Source: Polynucleobacter asymbioticus QLW-P1DMWA-1 (lineage in GTDB: Bacteria > Pseudomonadota > Gammaproteobacteria > Burkholderiales > Burkholderiaceae). From it: a stretch of DNA of 64,000 nucleotides. Of this stretch, positions 1-9,736 are shown piece by piece. Every line of letters starts with the position of its first letter. The first letter of the stretch is position 1. The notes below the pieces were generated by a model, which saw only the letters and a program-made list of their open reading frames with translations, was not told the DNA's origin and did no database searches. The position numbers and the translations under genes were made by a program. The stretch spans positions 496,001-560,000 of the forward strand of contig NC_009379.1 in NCBI RefSeq assembly GCF_000016345.1, written 5' to 3'.

Positions 1-705
1 ATGTTAGCCACTCGTATTTCGTTTATGAATGAACTAGCGAATCTAGCTGATTTAGTTGGCGCCGATATTGAAGCGGTACGACAGGGTATTGGCGCAGACT
101 CTCGTATTGGTTTTGGCTTTCTCTACCCCGGAACTGGTTACGGAGGCTCTTGCTTTCCAAAAGACGTGTCAGCTTTATCTAAAACAGCCAAAGAGCACGG
201 CAGAGAGCTTAAGATTTTGGATGCCGTTGAAGCGGTTAATGAAATTCAAAAGTACATCTTGGTTGAAAAAATTGAGAAACGTTTTGGTAAAGATCTTTTA
301 GGAATGAAGTTTGCGCTTTGGGGTCTTGCGTTTAAGCCTAATACTGACGATATGCGTGAAGCACCTAGTCGAGTGATTATTCAAGAGTTGGTTAAGCGTG
401 GAGCTACCATAGTTGCATACGATCCCGTTGCTATGCCGGAGGCGAAACATTGCTTTGATCTAGATTTCCAGGGTAACTCAGAAGGTTTGAAAAAAGTTTC
501 TATGGTTGCTGACCCTATGGCCGCCTTAGATGGTTGCGATGCTCTAGTGATTGCTACTGAGTGGAAGGTCTTCCATACCCCTGATTTTGATCAAGTCATG
601 CAAAAGCTAACTCGCCCTATTATTTTTGACGGCCGTAATCTATATGAGCCAACCGCCATGAAAGAGCTGGGTATTGAGTACCATGGCATTGGGCGACATA
701 ATTAA
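1..705 (+). CDS. ugd: UDP-glucose 6-dehydrogenase, C-terminal part (cut by window start)
   Basis: Oxidises UDP-glucose to UDP-glucuronate with NAD in the cytoplasm, feeding surface polysaccharide synthesis. The visible 234 residues hold the central and C-terminal domains of the UDP-glucose/GDP-mannose dehydrogenase family. The catalytic cysteine is in GGSCFPKD (Cys at visible residue 51), and the UDP-binding domain motif [16 protein letters not shown] is near residues 108-123. The N-terminal NAD-binding Rossmann domain lies outside the window, so the first visible methionine is probably internal and not the true start. The gene sits 10 bp upstream of the heptose kinase gene, which suggests a common LPS/polysaccharide transcript. 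GDP-mannose dehydrogenase is a less likely alternative. Confidence 0.9.
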   Translation: MLATRISFMNELANLADLVGADIEAVRQGIGADSRIGFGFLYPGTGYGGSCFPKDVSALSKTAKEHGRELKILDAVEAVNEIQKYILVEKIEKRFGKDLLGMKFALWGLAFKPNTDDMREAPSRVIIQELVKRGATIVAYDPVAMPEAKHCFDLDFQGNSEGLKKVSMVADPMAALDGCDALVIATEWKVFHTPDFDQVMQKLTRPIIFDGRNLYEPTAMKELGIEYHGIGRHN

Positions 706-715
706 GAGCATACAA

Positions 716-1645
716 ATGGAAAAAGCAAACCGCGAACAGTTTTCTAAAACACGCCTGCTGGTAGTGGGTGATGTCATGCTCGATCGTTATTGGTTTGGTG
801 ATACCAGTCGTATTTCACCTGAGGCGCCCGTGCCGGTTGTTCAAGTTGGCAAGATTGATGAGCGTTTAGGTGGCGCAGCAAACGTAGCTCGTAACGTCGC
901 CGCTTTAGGGGCTCAAACCACTATTCTTGGTGTGGTTGGTAATGATGAACCAGGTAAGCGGGTCGCAGAGCTCCTTAAATCAGGCGGTGTTGATAGTCAG
1001 TTGGAAATTGATGCAGATGTACCTACCATCGTCAAATTGCGTGTGATTGCAAGGCAACAACAGTTAATTCGTTTGGATTTTGAAGAGACCCCCAGTGAAA
1101 AAGCGTTAGCTCATAAGTTAGAGCGTTTTGAAAAATTAGTGGGAACTGCTGATGTAGTCATCCTCTCTGATTACGGTAAGGGTGCCTTAGGTCAAGTAGC
1201 TCACATGATTGAGCAAGCACGGGCACAGAACAAAATTATCTTGGTTGATCCCAAGGGTGAGGATTATGAGAAGTATCGTGGGGCTACCGTATTAACGCCG
1301 AATCGTAGTGAGCTGCGTCAGGTCGTAGGCCAATGGTCAAGCGAAGAAGACTTAACTAACAAAGCTCAGGCCCTCAGAAAATCTCTTAATTTAGAGGCGC
1401 TCCTTTTGACGCGTTCCGAAGAAGGGATGAGTTTATATACTGAGGCTGGTGTGAGCCATGTAAAAGCGCAAGCGCGCGAAGTGTTTGACGTATCCGGCGC
1501 TGGCGATACTGTTATTGCTACTCTTGCTGTTGCTGTAGCGGCTAAATGGCCCCTAGAGAAGGCAATGGCTTTGGCTAATCGTGCAGGCGGCATTGTGGTT
1601 GGTAAGTTGGGAACCGCAACCATTACTTCTGAGGAATTACAGTGA
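716..1645 (+). CDS. rfaE1: D-glycero-beta-D-manno-heptose-7-phosphate kinase
   Basis: PfkB/ribokinase-family sugar kinase that phosphorylates heptose-7-phosphate at C1 in the ADP-heptose pathway for LPS inner core. It shows the N-terminal GGAANVARN substrate motif and the C-terminal VSGAGDT motif with the catalytic Asp near residue 264. At about 309 residues it is the kinase half only; the adenylyltransferase domain fused to it in the E. coli HldE protein is absent, as is usual in betaproteobacteria. The ATG at 716 is preferred because AAGAGC lies 6 nt upstream. A TTG at 674 and an ATG at 683 are in frame but overlap the end of ugd. The stop overlaps the rfaD start by 4 nt. Confidence 0.92.
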   Translation: MEKANREQFSKTRLLVVGDVMLDRYWFGDTSRISPEAPVPVVQVGKIDERLGGAANVARNVAALGAQTTILGVVGNDEPGKRVAELLKSGGVDSQLEIDADVPTIVKLRVIARQQQLIRLDFEETPSEKALAHKLERFEKLVGTADVVILSDYGKGALGQVAHMIEQARAQNKIILVDPKGEDYEKYRGATVLTPNRSELRQVVGQWSSEEDLTNKAQALRKSLNLEALLLTRSEEGMSLYTEAGVSHVKAQAREVFDVSGAGDTVIATLAVAVAAKWPLEKAMALANRAGGIVVGKLGTATITSEELQ

Positions 1646-2670
1646 CTATTATCGTAACTGGAGCAGCTGGTTTTATTGGTGCCAATATTGTCCAGGCGCT
1701 CAATGCGCGCGGCGAGAAAAATATCATTGCAGTCGACGACTTACGTCCTGCCGATAAATATCGAAATTTAGCTGATTTAGACATTATTGATTATCTTGAT
1801 AAAGATGAATTTCTAGAGGCATTTAGAAGCGGAAAGCTTGGTAAGATCAAAGCCGTTTTTCATGAGGGTGCTTGTTCAGACACCATGGAAACAGACGGTA
1901 TTTTCATGATGGCAAATAATTATCGCTACACCATGGATTTACTTGATATCTGCACAGAGCAAAAAGTACAGTTGCTGTATGCCTCTTCAGCGGCCACCTA
2001 TGGCGGCTCTGATGTCTTTATCGAAAGCCGCGAGCATGAGAAGCCGCTCAATATCTATGGCTACTCTAAGTTTCTGTTTGACCAAGTAATGCGTAAGCGT
2101 TTTGCTGAGAACGCAAATACAGCACAAGTAGTGGGCTTTCGGTATTTCAATGTGTATGGCCCACGTGAGTCCCATAAAGGTCGCATGGCATCTGTGGCTT
2201 TTCATCAATACCATCAGTACAAGGCTAATGGCCATGTCAAACTGTTTGGTGAGTATGGCGGCTATGGCCCTGGTGAACAAAGCCGTGACTTTGTATCCGT
2301 TGAAGACGTAGTCAAAGTCAATTTATTCTTTTTAGACCACCCAGAAATTAGCGGCATCTTTAATTTGGGTAGCGGTCGTGCGCAGCCATTTAACGATGTT
2401 GCACATGCAGTAGCAAATGGGATGCGTAAGCTTGACAAGGCAACCCCAGCAACTTTGCAAGAATTGGTTAAAGAAAAAGCCATTGAGTACATTCCATTTC
2501 CAGATGCATTAAGAGGAAAATATCAGTGTTTTACCCAAGCAGACCTAACCAAGTTAAGGGCTGCAGGCTATAAAGAGCCCTTCCTGAATGTAGAGCAAGG
2601 TGTAGGCCGATACATTGAGTGGCTAGAGGCGAATGCGGGGTTTTTAGCCAATCCTTTAGATAGCAAATAA
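1642..2670 (+). CDS. rfaD: ADP-L-glycero-D-manno-heptose 6-epimerase
   Basis: Converts ADP-D-glycero- to ADP-L-glycero-manno-heptose, the last nucleotide-sugar step before LPS core assembly. It is an extended short-chain dehydrogenase. The NADP-binding [11 protein letters not shown] begins at residue 7, and the catalytic Tyr139-x3-Lys143 is visible in IYGYSK. Its length of 342 residues is normal for the family. The start is GTG, in a GTGA overlap with the stop of the heptose kinase gene, so the two are translationally coupled. Substrate and pathway follow from family and neighbour. Confidence 0.93.
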   Translation: MTIIVTGAAGFIGANIVQALNARGEKNIIAVDDLRPADKYRNLADLDIIDYLDKDEFLEAFRSGKLGKIKAVFHEGACSDTMETDGIFMMANNYRYTMDLLDICTEQKVQLLYASSAATYGGSDVFIESREHEKPLNIYGYSKFLFDQVMRKRFAENANTAQVVGFRYFNVYGPRESHKGRMASVAFHQYHQYKANGHVKLFGEYGGYGPGEQSRDFVSVEDVVKVNLFFLDHPEISGIFNLGSGRAQPFNDVAHAVANGMRKLDKATPATLQELVKEKAIEYIPFPDALRGKYQCFTQADLTKLRAAGYKEPFLNVEQGVGRYIEWLEANAGFLANPLDSK

Positions 2671-2678
2671 GACTCATC

Positions 2679-3419
2679 ATGACTAAAGCTCTTTTGGCTT
2701 TTGTCATTTGGATTGTTAGTGGCGCAGTAACTGCCCAAGTTTTTGATATTCCGCATGGAGAAGAGGCACCCACTAGGACTTTGTTGGTAAGCACAGCAAA
2801 ACCTCGCGCATTAGTATTACTTTTTCCTGGAGGTGGCGGTGTTGCGGGAATCTTTGATAACAGCTCAGCAAAGAGTCGACATACTTTTGTACGCTCAATA
2901 AACCTATGGGGTCAGTATGGTATTGATGCAGTATTGGTTGATAGCCCATATGATTTAGGGGATCTGCGCAGAGGAAATCTTCGGGGACGCCAGGATCATT
3001 TAACTAGGGTTAATGAGGCAGTTTCTTTCTATAAGACAAAACTTCATTTACCTGTTTGGATATTTGGGCACAGTATGGGGACTTCAACAGCCACCTACTA
3101 TGCAAATAACTTGCCAGTAGGGCAGGAACAGATTGCGGGCATCATTATTGCCGGGACAATTCATACTGCATCTTTAAATAAGGAAGTAAGCCTTCCGGTT
3201 TTAGGGATTCATCACGCAAGCGACGGTTGTGCTGGCACTCCATTATCAGCGACTGCTGACATTATCCAAAATAGACCCACTAAATATATCTCTCAGCTCG
3301 ATGTCATTGAAGGAGGTATTACGGAGGGCAATGTTTGCGATTCCTTTGCCTACCATGGCTTTAATCAAACCGAGCCTGAATTAATCAAACGAGCTGCTCA
3401 ATTTATATTAAGTCATTAG
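2679..3419 (+). CDS. exported alpha/beta hydrolase
   Basis: Probable secreted serine hydrolase of unknown substrate. Residues 1-19 form a signal peptide ending in AVTA. The nucleophile elbow GHSMG places the catalytic serine at residue 132, and a GGGG oxyanion-type stretch lies near residues 51-54. A late Asp and a His near the C-terminus (YHGFN) could complete the triad. It starts 8 bp after rfaD and is followed by a rho-independent terminator, so it is probably the last gene of the heptose operon, although no link to LPS is evident. The physiological role is unknown. Confidence 0.7.
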   Translation: MTKALLAFVIWIVSGAVTAQVFDIPHGEEAPTRTLLVSTAKPRALVLLFPGGGGVAGIFDNSSAKSRHTFVRSINLWGQYGIDAVLVDSPYDLGDLRRGNLRGRQDHLTRVNEAVSFYKTKLHLPVWIFGHSMGTSTATYYANNLPVGQEQIAGIIIAGTIHTASLNKEVSLPVLGIHHASDGCAGTPLSATADIIQNRPTKYISQLDVIEGGITEGNVCDSFAYHGFNQTEPELIKRAAQFILSH

Positions 3420-3497
3420 TGATATGTAAGTCTTTACCGATTTGTTTGTAGCTGCCAGAATTTAGTCAACATAGCTTTAGCTACTTCGTTGTAAACG

Positions 3498-3529
3498 ATC
3501 CACGCACACTTTGTGTCCGTGGATTTTTT
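3498..3529 (+). terminator. rho-independent terminator of the heptose operon
   Basis: A perfect 7-bp stem (ATCCACG/CGTGGAT), with an inner CACA/TGTG extension, is followed by six Ts. It lies about 80 bp after the hydrolase stop. The AT-rich 78 bp in between show no gene. Confidence 0.8.
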
Positions 3530-3554
3530 ATTAACCAATGGAGAGTCAATGTTG

Positions 3555-3977
3555 ATGAATATAAATTTAAGTCATGCGAAGAGTTTGGTAGGTACTTTTA
3601 TTGTTGCGGGAGGTTTAGCGCTCGCTTCTTTGGGTTTTGCAATTGCAGCCCCAATAAATGTCAATACGGCAACCCAAACTGAGTTGGAGAGTATTAAGGG
3701 TATTGGGCCATCAAAAGCAAAAACCATTATTGCCGAGCGTTTAGATGGTGGCCATTTTCAAGATGCCAATGACTTGCAAAAAAGAGTCCGAGGTATTGGT
3801 ATGAAATCGGTGGAAAAGATGGTGGATAACGGTTTAACGATTGAAGCCCCCAGCTCCTTTCGGGAGCCCAATGGCAGAACAAAGAAGGAGGGCGGTAGTG
3901 CTGGCAGACGCAATTCTCGTAATCAAGCTGGTACTCGCTCTCAGCCGGAACGTACGGGAGCAACTCGCAGAAATTAA
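3555..3977 (+). CDS. comEA: ComEA-like helix-hairpin-helix DNA-binding protein
   Basis: Periplasmic ComEA-type protein, expected to bind incoming DNA during natural transformation. A hydrophobic export segment (VGTFIVAGGLALASLGFAIA) is followed by a tandem helix-hairpin-helix unit: INVNTATQTELESIKGIG, then FQDANDLQKRVRGIG. The C-terminal 40 residues are a basic low-complexity tail rich in R, N, G and S, unlike most ComEA proteins. GGAGAG at 3540 is 9 nt before the ATG at 3555 but only 3 nt before the ATG at 3549, so 3555 is chosen. It sits between the heptose operon and cysM, an arrangement common in Burkholderiales. Confidence 0.8.
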   Translation: MNINLSHAKSLVGTFIVAGGLALASLGFAIAAPINVNTATQTELESIKGIGPSKAKTIIAERLDGGHFQDANDLQKRVRGIGMKSVEKMVDNGLTIEAPSSFREPNGRTKKEGGSAGRRNSRNQAGTRSQPERTGATRRN

Positions 3978-4018
3978 ACCCTTTCGGGTGTAGGCTTGCT
4001 TATGGCTAAAATGGCTCC

Positions 4019-4930
4019 ATGAGTAAACCCGATTACCTAACAATTTCACAAACAGTTGGCAATACACCTTTAGTGCGCTTGCAGCGTATTCCGGGTGTTG
4101 AAAATGAGCAACGTAATAATGTGATTCTGGGTAAGTTAGAAGGAAATAATCCAGCCGGGTCGGTGAAAGACCGACCTGCGCTGTCGATGATCATGCGCGC
4201 TCAAGAGCGTGGGGAAATTAGACCTGGCGATACCTTAATTGAAGCTACCAGTGGTAATACTGGTATTGCATTGGCAATGACTGCTGCCATGTTGGGTTAC
4301 AAGATGGTTTTAGTAATGCCAGAGAATCAAAGTATTGAGCGTCGTCAAAGTATGGCTGCTTATGGCGCTGAACTCATCCTAACTGCAGCATCTGGTGGTA
4401 TGGAATTTGCTAGAGATTACGCACTTCAGCTTCAAAGGGAAGGTCGCGGTAGATTGCTCGATCAATTCGCTAATCCTGACAATCCAAGAGCGCATCTTGA
4501 AACTACAGGCCCAGAAATTTGGCGTGATACCGATGGTCAGATCACCCACTTTGTTTCAGCTATGGGCACAACAGGAACGATTACAGGGGTTTCAACTTAT
4601 CTCAAGTCTATGAATCCGGCTATCCAAATTATTGGAGCGCAACCTGAAGAGGGTTCGCAAATTCCAGGTATCCGCAAATGGGCACCAGAATATTTACCAA
4701 AAATTTATCAGGGCGATAGAGTAGATCGCATCGAGTATGTGACTCAAGCAGATGCTGAGGATATGGCTCGTCGCTTGGCGGTAGAGGAAGGAATCTTTTG
4801 TGGCATCTCAGCCGGAGGAGCGCTGGTGGTGGCTTTGCGTATCGCTAGGCAAGTTGAAAATGCCACAATTGTCTTTATTGTCTGCGATCGCGGTGATCGC
4901 TATTTATCTACAGGTGTATTTCCTGCGTAA
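4019..4930 (+). CDS. cysM: cysteine synthase B
   Basis: PLP-dependent O-acetylserine (or phosphoserine) sulfhydrylase that makes cysteine from sulfide or thiosulfate. The PLP-binding lysine is Lys50 in NPAGSVKDRP, the EATSGNTGIALA phosphate-binding loop is near residue 80, and GTTGTITG follows. At 303 residues with the short C-terminus it matches CysM better than CysK. It ends 2 bp before the convergent mltB stop. Confidence 0.93.
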   Translation: MSKPDYLTISQTVGNTPLVRLQRIPGVENEQRNNVILGKLEGNNPAGSVKDRPALSMIMRAQERGEIRPGDTLIEATSGNTGIALAMTAAMLGYKMVLVMPENQSIERRQSMAAYGAELILTAASGGMEFARDYALQLQREGRGRLLDQFANPDNPRAHLETTGPEIWRDTDGQITHFVSAMGTTGTITGVSTYLKSMNPAIQIIGAQPEEGSQIPGIRKWAPEYLPKIYQGDRVDRIEYVTQADAEDMARRLAVEEGIFCGISAGGALVVALRIARQVENATIVFIVCDRGDRYLSTGVFPA

Positions 4931-4932
4931 GC

Positions 4933-6201
4933 TTAGCCTGTAGTTTTGCTAGCAGACTTTGATTTTTTCTTTCCGCTAGACTTTTTTGCTGGCACTGTTT
5001 CGTGACTTGCTTTGCTGTTAGTTGCCTTGGGTGAAGCTTCAATTGGAACTACACTGCGGTTCTTGTATCCCAAAGCTTCTGCGAATTCAGCCACACTCTG
5101 AGCATAAAAGTAGCTGCGGTTGTATTGAACAATCGTGAGAAAGTTATTCAGACCTACAAAGTATTGCACTTGATCTGCGCCATCTTTATCTGGATAGGGT
5201 AGATCCACAATCATGGCTTTACTTTGCGGCTCAACGCCACCACGTTGAAGATCGCCTTGCTGTTTACTCAGAATGCCTTTTTCAATCAATTCGGCAACGG
5301 TGTATTTCAGTTGAGGTTCACCATCCGCCAATTGCCTTGCTGCAGGTATGGCATTTTCCTGAACTGGGAAGTAAATTGGCATTCCCGCCTGCCAGCCATG
5401 CATTTTCATAAAATTTGCAACGCTAGCGATAGCATCTTTAGGACTTTGCTTCAGATCGATTCGGCCGTCACCATCCCCGTCTACTGCAAAACTCCGAATA
5501 CTACTTGGCATAAATTGAGGCAATCCTATAGCTCCAGCGTAGGAGCTGTTTTGATTCAGGCAAGCGCTAAAACGAGCGCTATTGACACCTTGGTTACTGT
5601 TTTTGCCCGGAAGGCTTCCACCCGCTTCTTTCCAGCATAGGAGGATAAGTTCCTTGAGCTGATCTTTGAATAATTGCTCACGCGCAACCTTATTGGGGGT
5701 GTCTGGATAACTAAAGGCTAAAGTGGAGAGAACATCTTTGACCCGGAAGTTGCCAGTTTGGCGACCGTAAATCGTTTCAATGCCAATAATGGCCACAATC
5801 ACTTCCGCTGGAACTCCAGATTCTTGCTCTACTTGAGTTAAATAGGCTTGGTTTTCTTCCCAAAAAGCCTTGCCAGCCTTGAGGCGGATGGGTTCGATAA
5901 AGCGCTTGCGATAAACCAGCCAATTTTTCTTAAAGGTGCCCGATGGGGGTAATACCAATTTGCGTATTGACGGAATCGTTTTAGCATCAAGAAAGCCCGT
6001 TTGTAGGGTTGAAAGCGGGATTTCTTGAGTTTCTGAGACTTGAGTCAATAAAACGTTGAGATTTTGGCTATAGCGCGCCTCAGTAAGAGCATCGTCTGCT
6101 TGGTTTACGATGGGTTGCTGGGGGGCAGATTGCTGCGTAGGGGCGCTAGTGCAGGCGCCCAAAGCTAAGGCAATCAGTAGAGAATAGGTGCGAAAGAGCA
6201 T
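4933..6201 (-). CDS. mltB: membrane-bound lytic murein transglycosylase B
   Basis: Lipoprotein that cleaves peptidoglycan between MurNAc and GlcNAc, leaving 1,6-anhydro-MurNAc. The ATG at 6201 places a lipobox (LALGAC) at the right distance from the N-terminus. The longer GTG start at 6234 would put 11 polar residues before the signal sequence. The SLT2 catalytic glutamate is in VAIIGIETIYG, followed by YAGAIGLPQFMPSS and a DGDGDG calcium-type loop. The last 35 residues are a Lys/Ser-rich tail, probably for contact with peptidoglycan or the membrane. No clear Shine-Dalgarno sequence is visible. Confidence 0.88.
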   Translation of the reverse strand: MLFRTYSLLIALALGACTSAPTQQSAPQQPIVNQADDALTEARYSQNLNVLLTQVSETQEIPLSTLQTGFLDAKTIPSIRKLVLPPSGTFKKNWLVYRKRFIEPIRLKAGKAFWEENQAYLTQVEQESGVPAEVIVAIIGIETIYGRQTGNFRVKDVLSTLAFSYPDTPNKVAREQLFKDQLKELILLCWKEAGGSLPGKNSNQGVNSARFSACLNQNSSYAGAIGLPQFMPSSIRSFAVDGDGDGRIDLKQSPKDAIASVANFMKMHGWQAGMPIYFPVQENAIPAARQLADGEPQLKYTVAELIEKGILSKQQGDLQRGGVEPQSKAMIVDLPYPDKDGADQVQYFVGLNNFLTIVQYNRSYFYAQSVAEFAEALGYKNRSVVPIEASPKATNSKASHETVPAKKSSGKKKSKSASKTTG

Positions 6202-6285
6202 GCGTGAAGTATCGGATAGTTGGAATTGATGCACGTGTTATTTAAATTATAAAAAATACAGTTTTGCTATTAAGGATTTTAAGTA

Positions 6286-7206
6286 ATGACAACAGGATAC
6301 ATAACTCATCCAGACTTTCTCAAACATGAGATGGGTAGCCACCATCCAGAGTGTCCAGAACGAATTCAGGCTATTAATGACCAATTGATCCGCAGCGGTA
6401 TCGATGTATTTTTACATCACTTAGATGCCCCTTTGGCTAGCGAGGAGCAGCTTGAGCTAGTACATAGCCCAGATCATATTGCCTTTGTTAAAGAGCAGGC
6501 GCCGGAATCTGGATATGCCATGCTCGATGGAGACACCATCATGAACCCATTTACCTGGACCGCTGCCTTACGTGCATCGGGTGCCGCCATCGCAGGGGTA
6601 GATGCGGTGATGAAGGGTGAAGTAGAGAATGTGTTTTGCGCAATACGGCCACCAGGTCACCATGCAGAGCCAACTCGTTCAATGGGTTTTTGTCTTTTTG
6701 ATAATGTTGCTATTGCTGCGCGTTATGCCATGGAGGCTTATGGCATTGATCGGGTGGCCATCATTGATTTTGATGTTCACCATGGAAATGGTACGGAAGC
6801 TGCTTTTTTCAATGATCCTAATGTATTGATGTGTAGTTTTTTCCAACATCCTTTTTATCCCTATAGCGGACTAGATCACGCCAATAATATGGTGAACGTA
6901 CCATTGCCAGCAGCGACTCGTGGTGATGTGGTGCGTTCTATTGTGGATGAGCGCTGGATGCCAGCTTTAAGAAATTTTGAACCTCAGCTCATTATCATTT
7001 CAGCAGGCTTTGATGCACATCGCGAAGATGATTTGGGTCAAATGGGTCTGGTTGAAGAAGACTATGCGTGGATCACTCGGCGTTTAAAAGAAATCGCTAA
7101 TGAATACGCTCAAGGCCGTATTGTGAGTTGCCTTGAGGGCGGATACAACTTGTCAGCTCTTGGGCGCAGTGTCGTAGCCCACGTAAAGGCTTTGGCTGAT
7201 ATCTAA
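6286..7206 (+). CDS. histone deacetylase family protein (AcuC/HdaH-like deacylase)
   Basis: Zinc-dependent deacylase of the arginase/HDAC fold, cytoplasmic; likely substrates are acetylated lysines, polyamines or small amides. The signature is intact: RPPGHHAE (active-site His pair), then IDFDVHHGNGT (zinc ligands) and the distal Asp in SAGFDAH. At 306 residues it is a single-domain bacterial class II-like enzyme. An AAGGA sequence precedes the ATG. It lies just upstream of an acyl-CoA ligase and fatty-acid oxidation genes, so a link to acyl metabolism is possible but inferred. Confidence 0.85.
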   Translation: MTTGYITHPDFLKHEMGSHHPECPERIQAINDQLIRSGIDVFLHHLDAPLASEEQLELVHSPDHIAFVKEQAPESGYAMLDGDTIMNPFTWTAALRASGAAIAGVDAVMKGEVENVFCAIRPPGHHAEPTRSMGFCLFDNVAIAARYAMEAYGIDRVAIIDFDVHHGNGTEAAFFNDPNVLMCSFFQHPFYPYSGLDHANNMVNVPLPAATRGDVVRSIVDERWMPALRNFEPQLIIISAGFDAHREDDLGQMGLVEEDYAWITRRLKEIANEYAQGRIVSCLEGGYNLSALGRSVVAHVKALADI

Positions 7207-7249
7207 TTTAACTTGATTAATTGAAAAGTAACACTGTTATTGAAAGTAG

Positions 7250-8905
7250 ATGATGGCCAATATTTATGAGCAAGGTTTAGAGCGAAACCCCGCCAACTAC
7301 ACCCCAATTACTCCCATATTGTTTTTGGAGAGATCGGCCGAAATTTATCCTAATAAGACAGCAATCATTCATGGAAAGTTGCGTCAAACATGGCAACAAA
7401 CTTATGAGCGTTGTCGCCGCTTAGCCAGCGCCCTACAAAAGCGTGGCATTGGTCTAGGCGATACGGTGGCAGTGATGTTGCCAAATACTCCCCCGATGGT
7501 AGAGGCGCACTTTGGCATTCCGATGGCAGGTGCTGTATTGAACGCACTAAATACTCGATTAGATGCTGAGTCAGTTGCATTCATGCTTAATCATGGTGAA
7601 GCAAAGGTAGTAATTGTCGATCCTGAGTTTTCTGGCGTGATGAAGAAAGCGCTTGAAATCGTAAAAAAAGATAGTGGCCGTGAAATCTTGGTGATCGATG
7701 TCGAAGAAAAAGAATTTGATGTTCCTGGTGAGTGTTTAGGCACTGTGACTTACGATCAACTGCTATCTGAAGGTGATCCAGAATTTCCTTTGATCGTGCC
7801 TGAAGATGAGTGGCAAGCGATTTGCTTAAATTACACCTCGGGAACGACAGGTAACCCGAAAGGGGTGGTTTATCACCATCGTGGTGCTGCGATTAATGCG
7901 GTATCGAATGTGTTGGATTGGGACATCAATAAACATCCTATTTATTTATGGACATTACCCATGTTCCATTGCAATGGCTGGTGCTTCCCATGGACGATTG
8001 CTGCTCGTGCAGGCGTAAATGTTTGTTTACGTCGAGTTGACGCGCAACATATTTTTGCGGCGATTAAAGAGCATGGTGTGACTCATTATTGTGCGGCACC
8101 GATTGTTCATAACCTGCTGGTAAATGCCCCTGATGAGCTCAAGGTAGGTGTCCCATCAGGCGTTAAGGGTTTAATTGCTGGGGCTGCACCTCCAGCCTCG
8201 ATTATTGAGGGCATGGAAAAGCTGGGTTTTGATTTAACCCACGTGTATGGATTAACTGAGGTATATGGTCCCGCAGCAGTCTGTGTAAAGCAAGATGAAT
8301 GGAATGACGTAGATATTGGTGAGCGCGCTCGCTTAAATGCACGTCAAGGTGTGCGTTATCACATGCAACAAGCGATTGATGTGATTGATCCAGAAACAAT
8401 GCAGCCTGTACCAGCCGATGGTGAGACGATGGGCGAAATCATGTTTAAGGGCAATATCGCGATGAAGGGATACTTGAAGAATGAAAAAGCGACCAAAGAA
8501 GCCTTTGAGGGTGGTTGGTTTCATTCTGGAGATTTGGCAGTCAAAAATCCCGATGGTTATGTGAAGATGAAGGATCGCAGCAAGGACATTATTATTTCTG
8601 GTGGTGAAAACATCTCTTCTGTTGAGGTAGAGGATGTTCTCTATCGCCACCCAGCGGTTAATGCGGCTGCAGTCGTTGCTAAACCAGACCCTAAATGGGG
8701 CGAGACGCCTTGCACTTTCTTGGAAATCAAGCCTGGAGCTGAGGTGACTGTTGAGGAAATGATTGCCCACTGCAAGCAACATTTAGCCGGATTTAAGGTC
8801 CCCAGAGCCATTGTCTTCTGCGAGCTTCCTAAGACGTCCACTGGAAAAATTCAAAAGTTTGAATTGCGTAAGCAGGCTGGTTCAGCTGGGGCTATTGATG
8901 TCTAA
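7250..8905 (+). CDS. acyl-CoA synthetase (AMP-forming)
   Basis: ANL-superfamily ligase that activates a carboxylic acid to its CoA thioester via an acyl-adenylate. It has the P-loop-like YTSGTTGNPKGVVYHH near residue 196, the HVYGLTEVYGP A5 motif, HSGDLAVKNPDGY, and the C-terminal catalytic lysine in PKTSTGKIQKFELR. The sequence style (ERSAEIYPNKTAIIHG start, VYGLTEVYGPA) is that of short/medium-chain fatty acyl-CoA or methylmercaptopropionate-CoA ligases. Alternative ATGs at 7250 and 7253 are adjacent. Location before etfBA and an acyl-CoA dehydrogenase supports a fatty-acid oxidation role. Confidence 0.88.
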   Translation: MMANIYEQGLERNPANYTPITPILFLERSAEIYPNKTAIIHGKLRQTWQQTYERCRRLASALQKRGIGLGDTVAVMLPNTPPMVEAHFGIPMAGAVLNALNTRLDAESVAFMLNHGEAKVVIVDPEFSGVMKKALEIVKKDSGREILVIDVEEKEFDVPGECLGTVTYDQLLSEGDPEFPLIVPEDEWQAICLNYTSGTTGNPKGVVYHHRGAAINAVSNVLDWDINKHPIYLWTLPMFHCNGWCFPWTIAARAGVNVCLRRVDAQHIFAAIKEHGVTHYCAAPIVHNLLVNAPDELKVGVPSGVKGLIAGAAPPASIIEGMEKLGFDLTHVYGLTEVYGPAAVCVKQDEWNDVDIGERARLNARQGVRYHMQQAIDVIDPETMQPVPADGETMGEIMFKGNIAMKGYLKNEKATKEAFEGGWFHSGDLAVKNPDGYVKMKDRSKDIIISGGENISSVEVEDVLYRHPAVNAAAVVAKPDPKWGETPCTFLEIKPGAEVTVEEMIAHCKQHLAGFKVPRAIVFCELPKTSTGKIQKFELRKQAGSAGAIDV

Positions 8906-8986
8906 GGAACTTCTTCGGGAGCAGTAAAATGATCGTTGCTCGAGTTTATAAATTAAATATCTTTTTGTAGAGATTGAGAATTACAA

Positions 8987-9736
8987 ATGAAAATCCTAGT
9001 AGCTGTAAAACGGGTCGTAGATTACAACGTGAAGATCCGAGTGAAGTCTGATAACTCTGGCGTTGATATCGCTAACGTCAAAATGAGTATGAATCCTTTT
9101 GATGAAATTGCTGTAGAAGAAGCGGTTCGGCTGAAAGAGGCCGGCATTGCAACTGAAGTAGTGGTCGTTACTGCGGGCGTTACTCAGTGCCAAGAAACCT
9201 TGCGCACCGCTCTTGCTATTGGTGCTGACCGCGGCATTTTGGTAGAAACTGATTTGGATCTACAGCCACTGGCTGTAGCAAAAATTCTTAAAGCCCTCTC
9301 TGAAAAAGAGCAGGCTCAAATCATTATTCTGGGCAAACAAGCTATTGATGACGATAGCAATCAAACTGGTCAAATGTTGGCAAGTCTTCTCGATATTCCT
9401 CAAGCTACCTTTGCATCCAAAGTAGTGGTTGCTGATGGCAAAGCCACAGTGACGCGTGAAGTTGATGGCGGATTAGAAACTATTGCTCTCACATTACCAG
9501 CAGTGATCACTACAGACTTGCGCCTGAATGAGCCACGTTATGTGACCTTGCCAAATATTATGAAGGCCAAGAAAAAGACGATCGATATCGTGAAGCCTGA
9601 AGAATTGGGCGTTGATACTGCCCCACGCCTTAAAACACTCAAAGTCGAAGAGCCACCTAAGCGTAGTGCAGGTGTGATGGTTGCCGATGTAGCCGCTCTC
9701 GTAGAAAAGCTTAAAAATGAAGCGAAGGTGATCTAA
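8987..9736 (+). CDS. etfB: electron transfer flavoprotein beta subunit
   Basis: Small subunit of the heterodimer that carries electrons from acyl-CoA dehydrogenases to ETF:quinone oxidoreductase. It begins [20 protein letters not shown] and includes the conserved stretch [17 protein letters not shown] and the AMP-binding region [21 protein letters not shown]. Its length of 249 residues is typical. Its stop directly abuts the etfA start (TAA then ATG), so the pair is co-translated. Confidence 0.96.
   Translation: MKILVAVKRVVDYNVKIRVKSDNSGVDIANVKMSMNPFDEIAVEEAVRLKEAGIATEVVVVTAGVTQCQETLRTALAIGADRGILVETDLDLQPLAVAKILKALSEKEQAQIIILGKQAIDDDSNQTGQMLASLLDIPQATFASKVVVADGKATVTREVDGGLETIALTLPAVITTDLRLNEPRYVTLPNIMKAKKKTIDIVKPEELGVDTAPRLKTLKVEEPPKRSAGVMVADVAALVEKLKNEAKVI

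Noticed and set aside
5224..5640. Open frame opposite mltB
   Set aside because: Lies fully inside a well-supported transglycosylase gene and has no recognisable domain or ribosome site.
8333..8782. Open frame opposite the acyl-CoA synthetase
   Set aside because: Covers the conserved C-terminal part of the ligase; no start signal or family features of its own.
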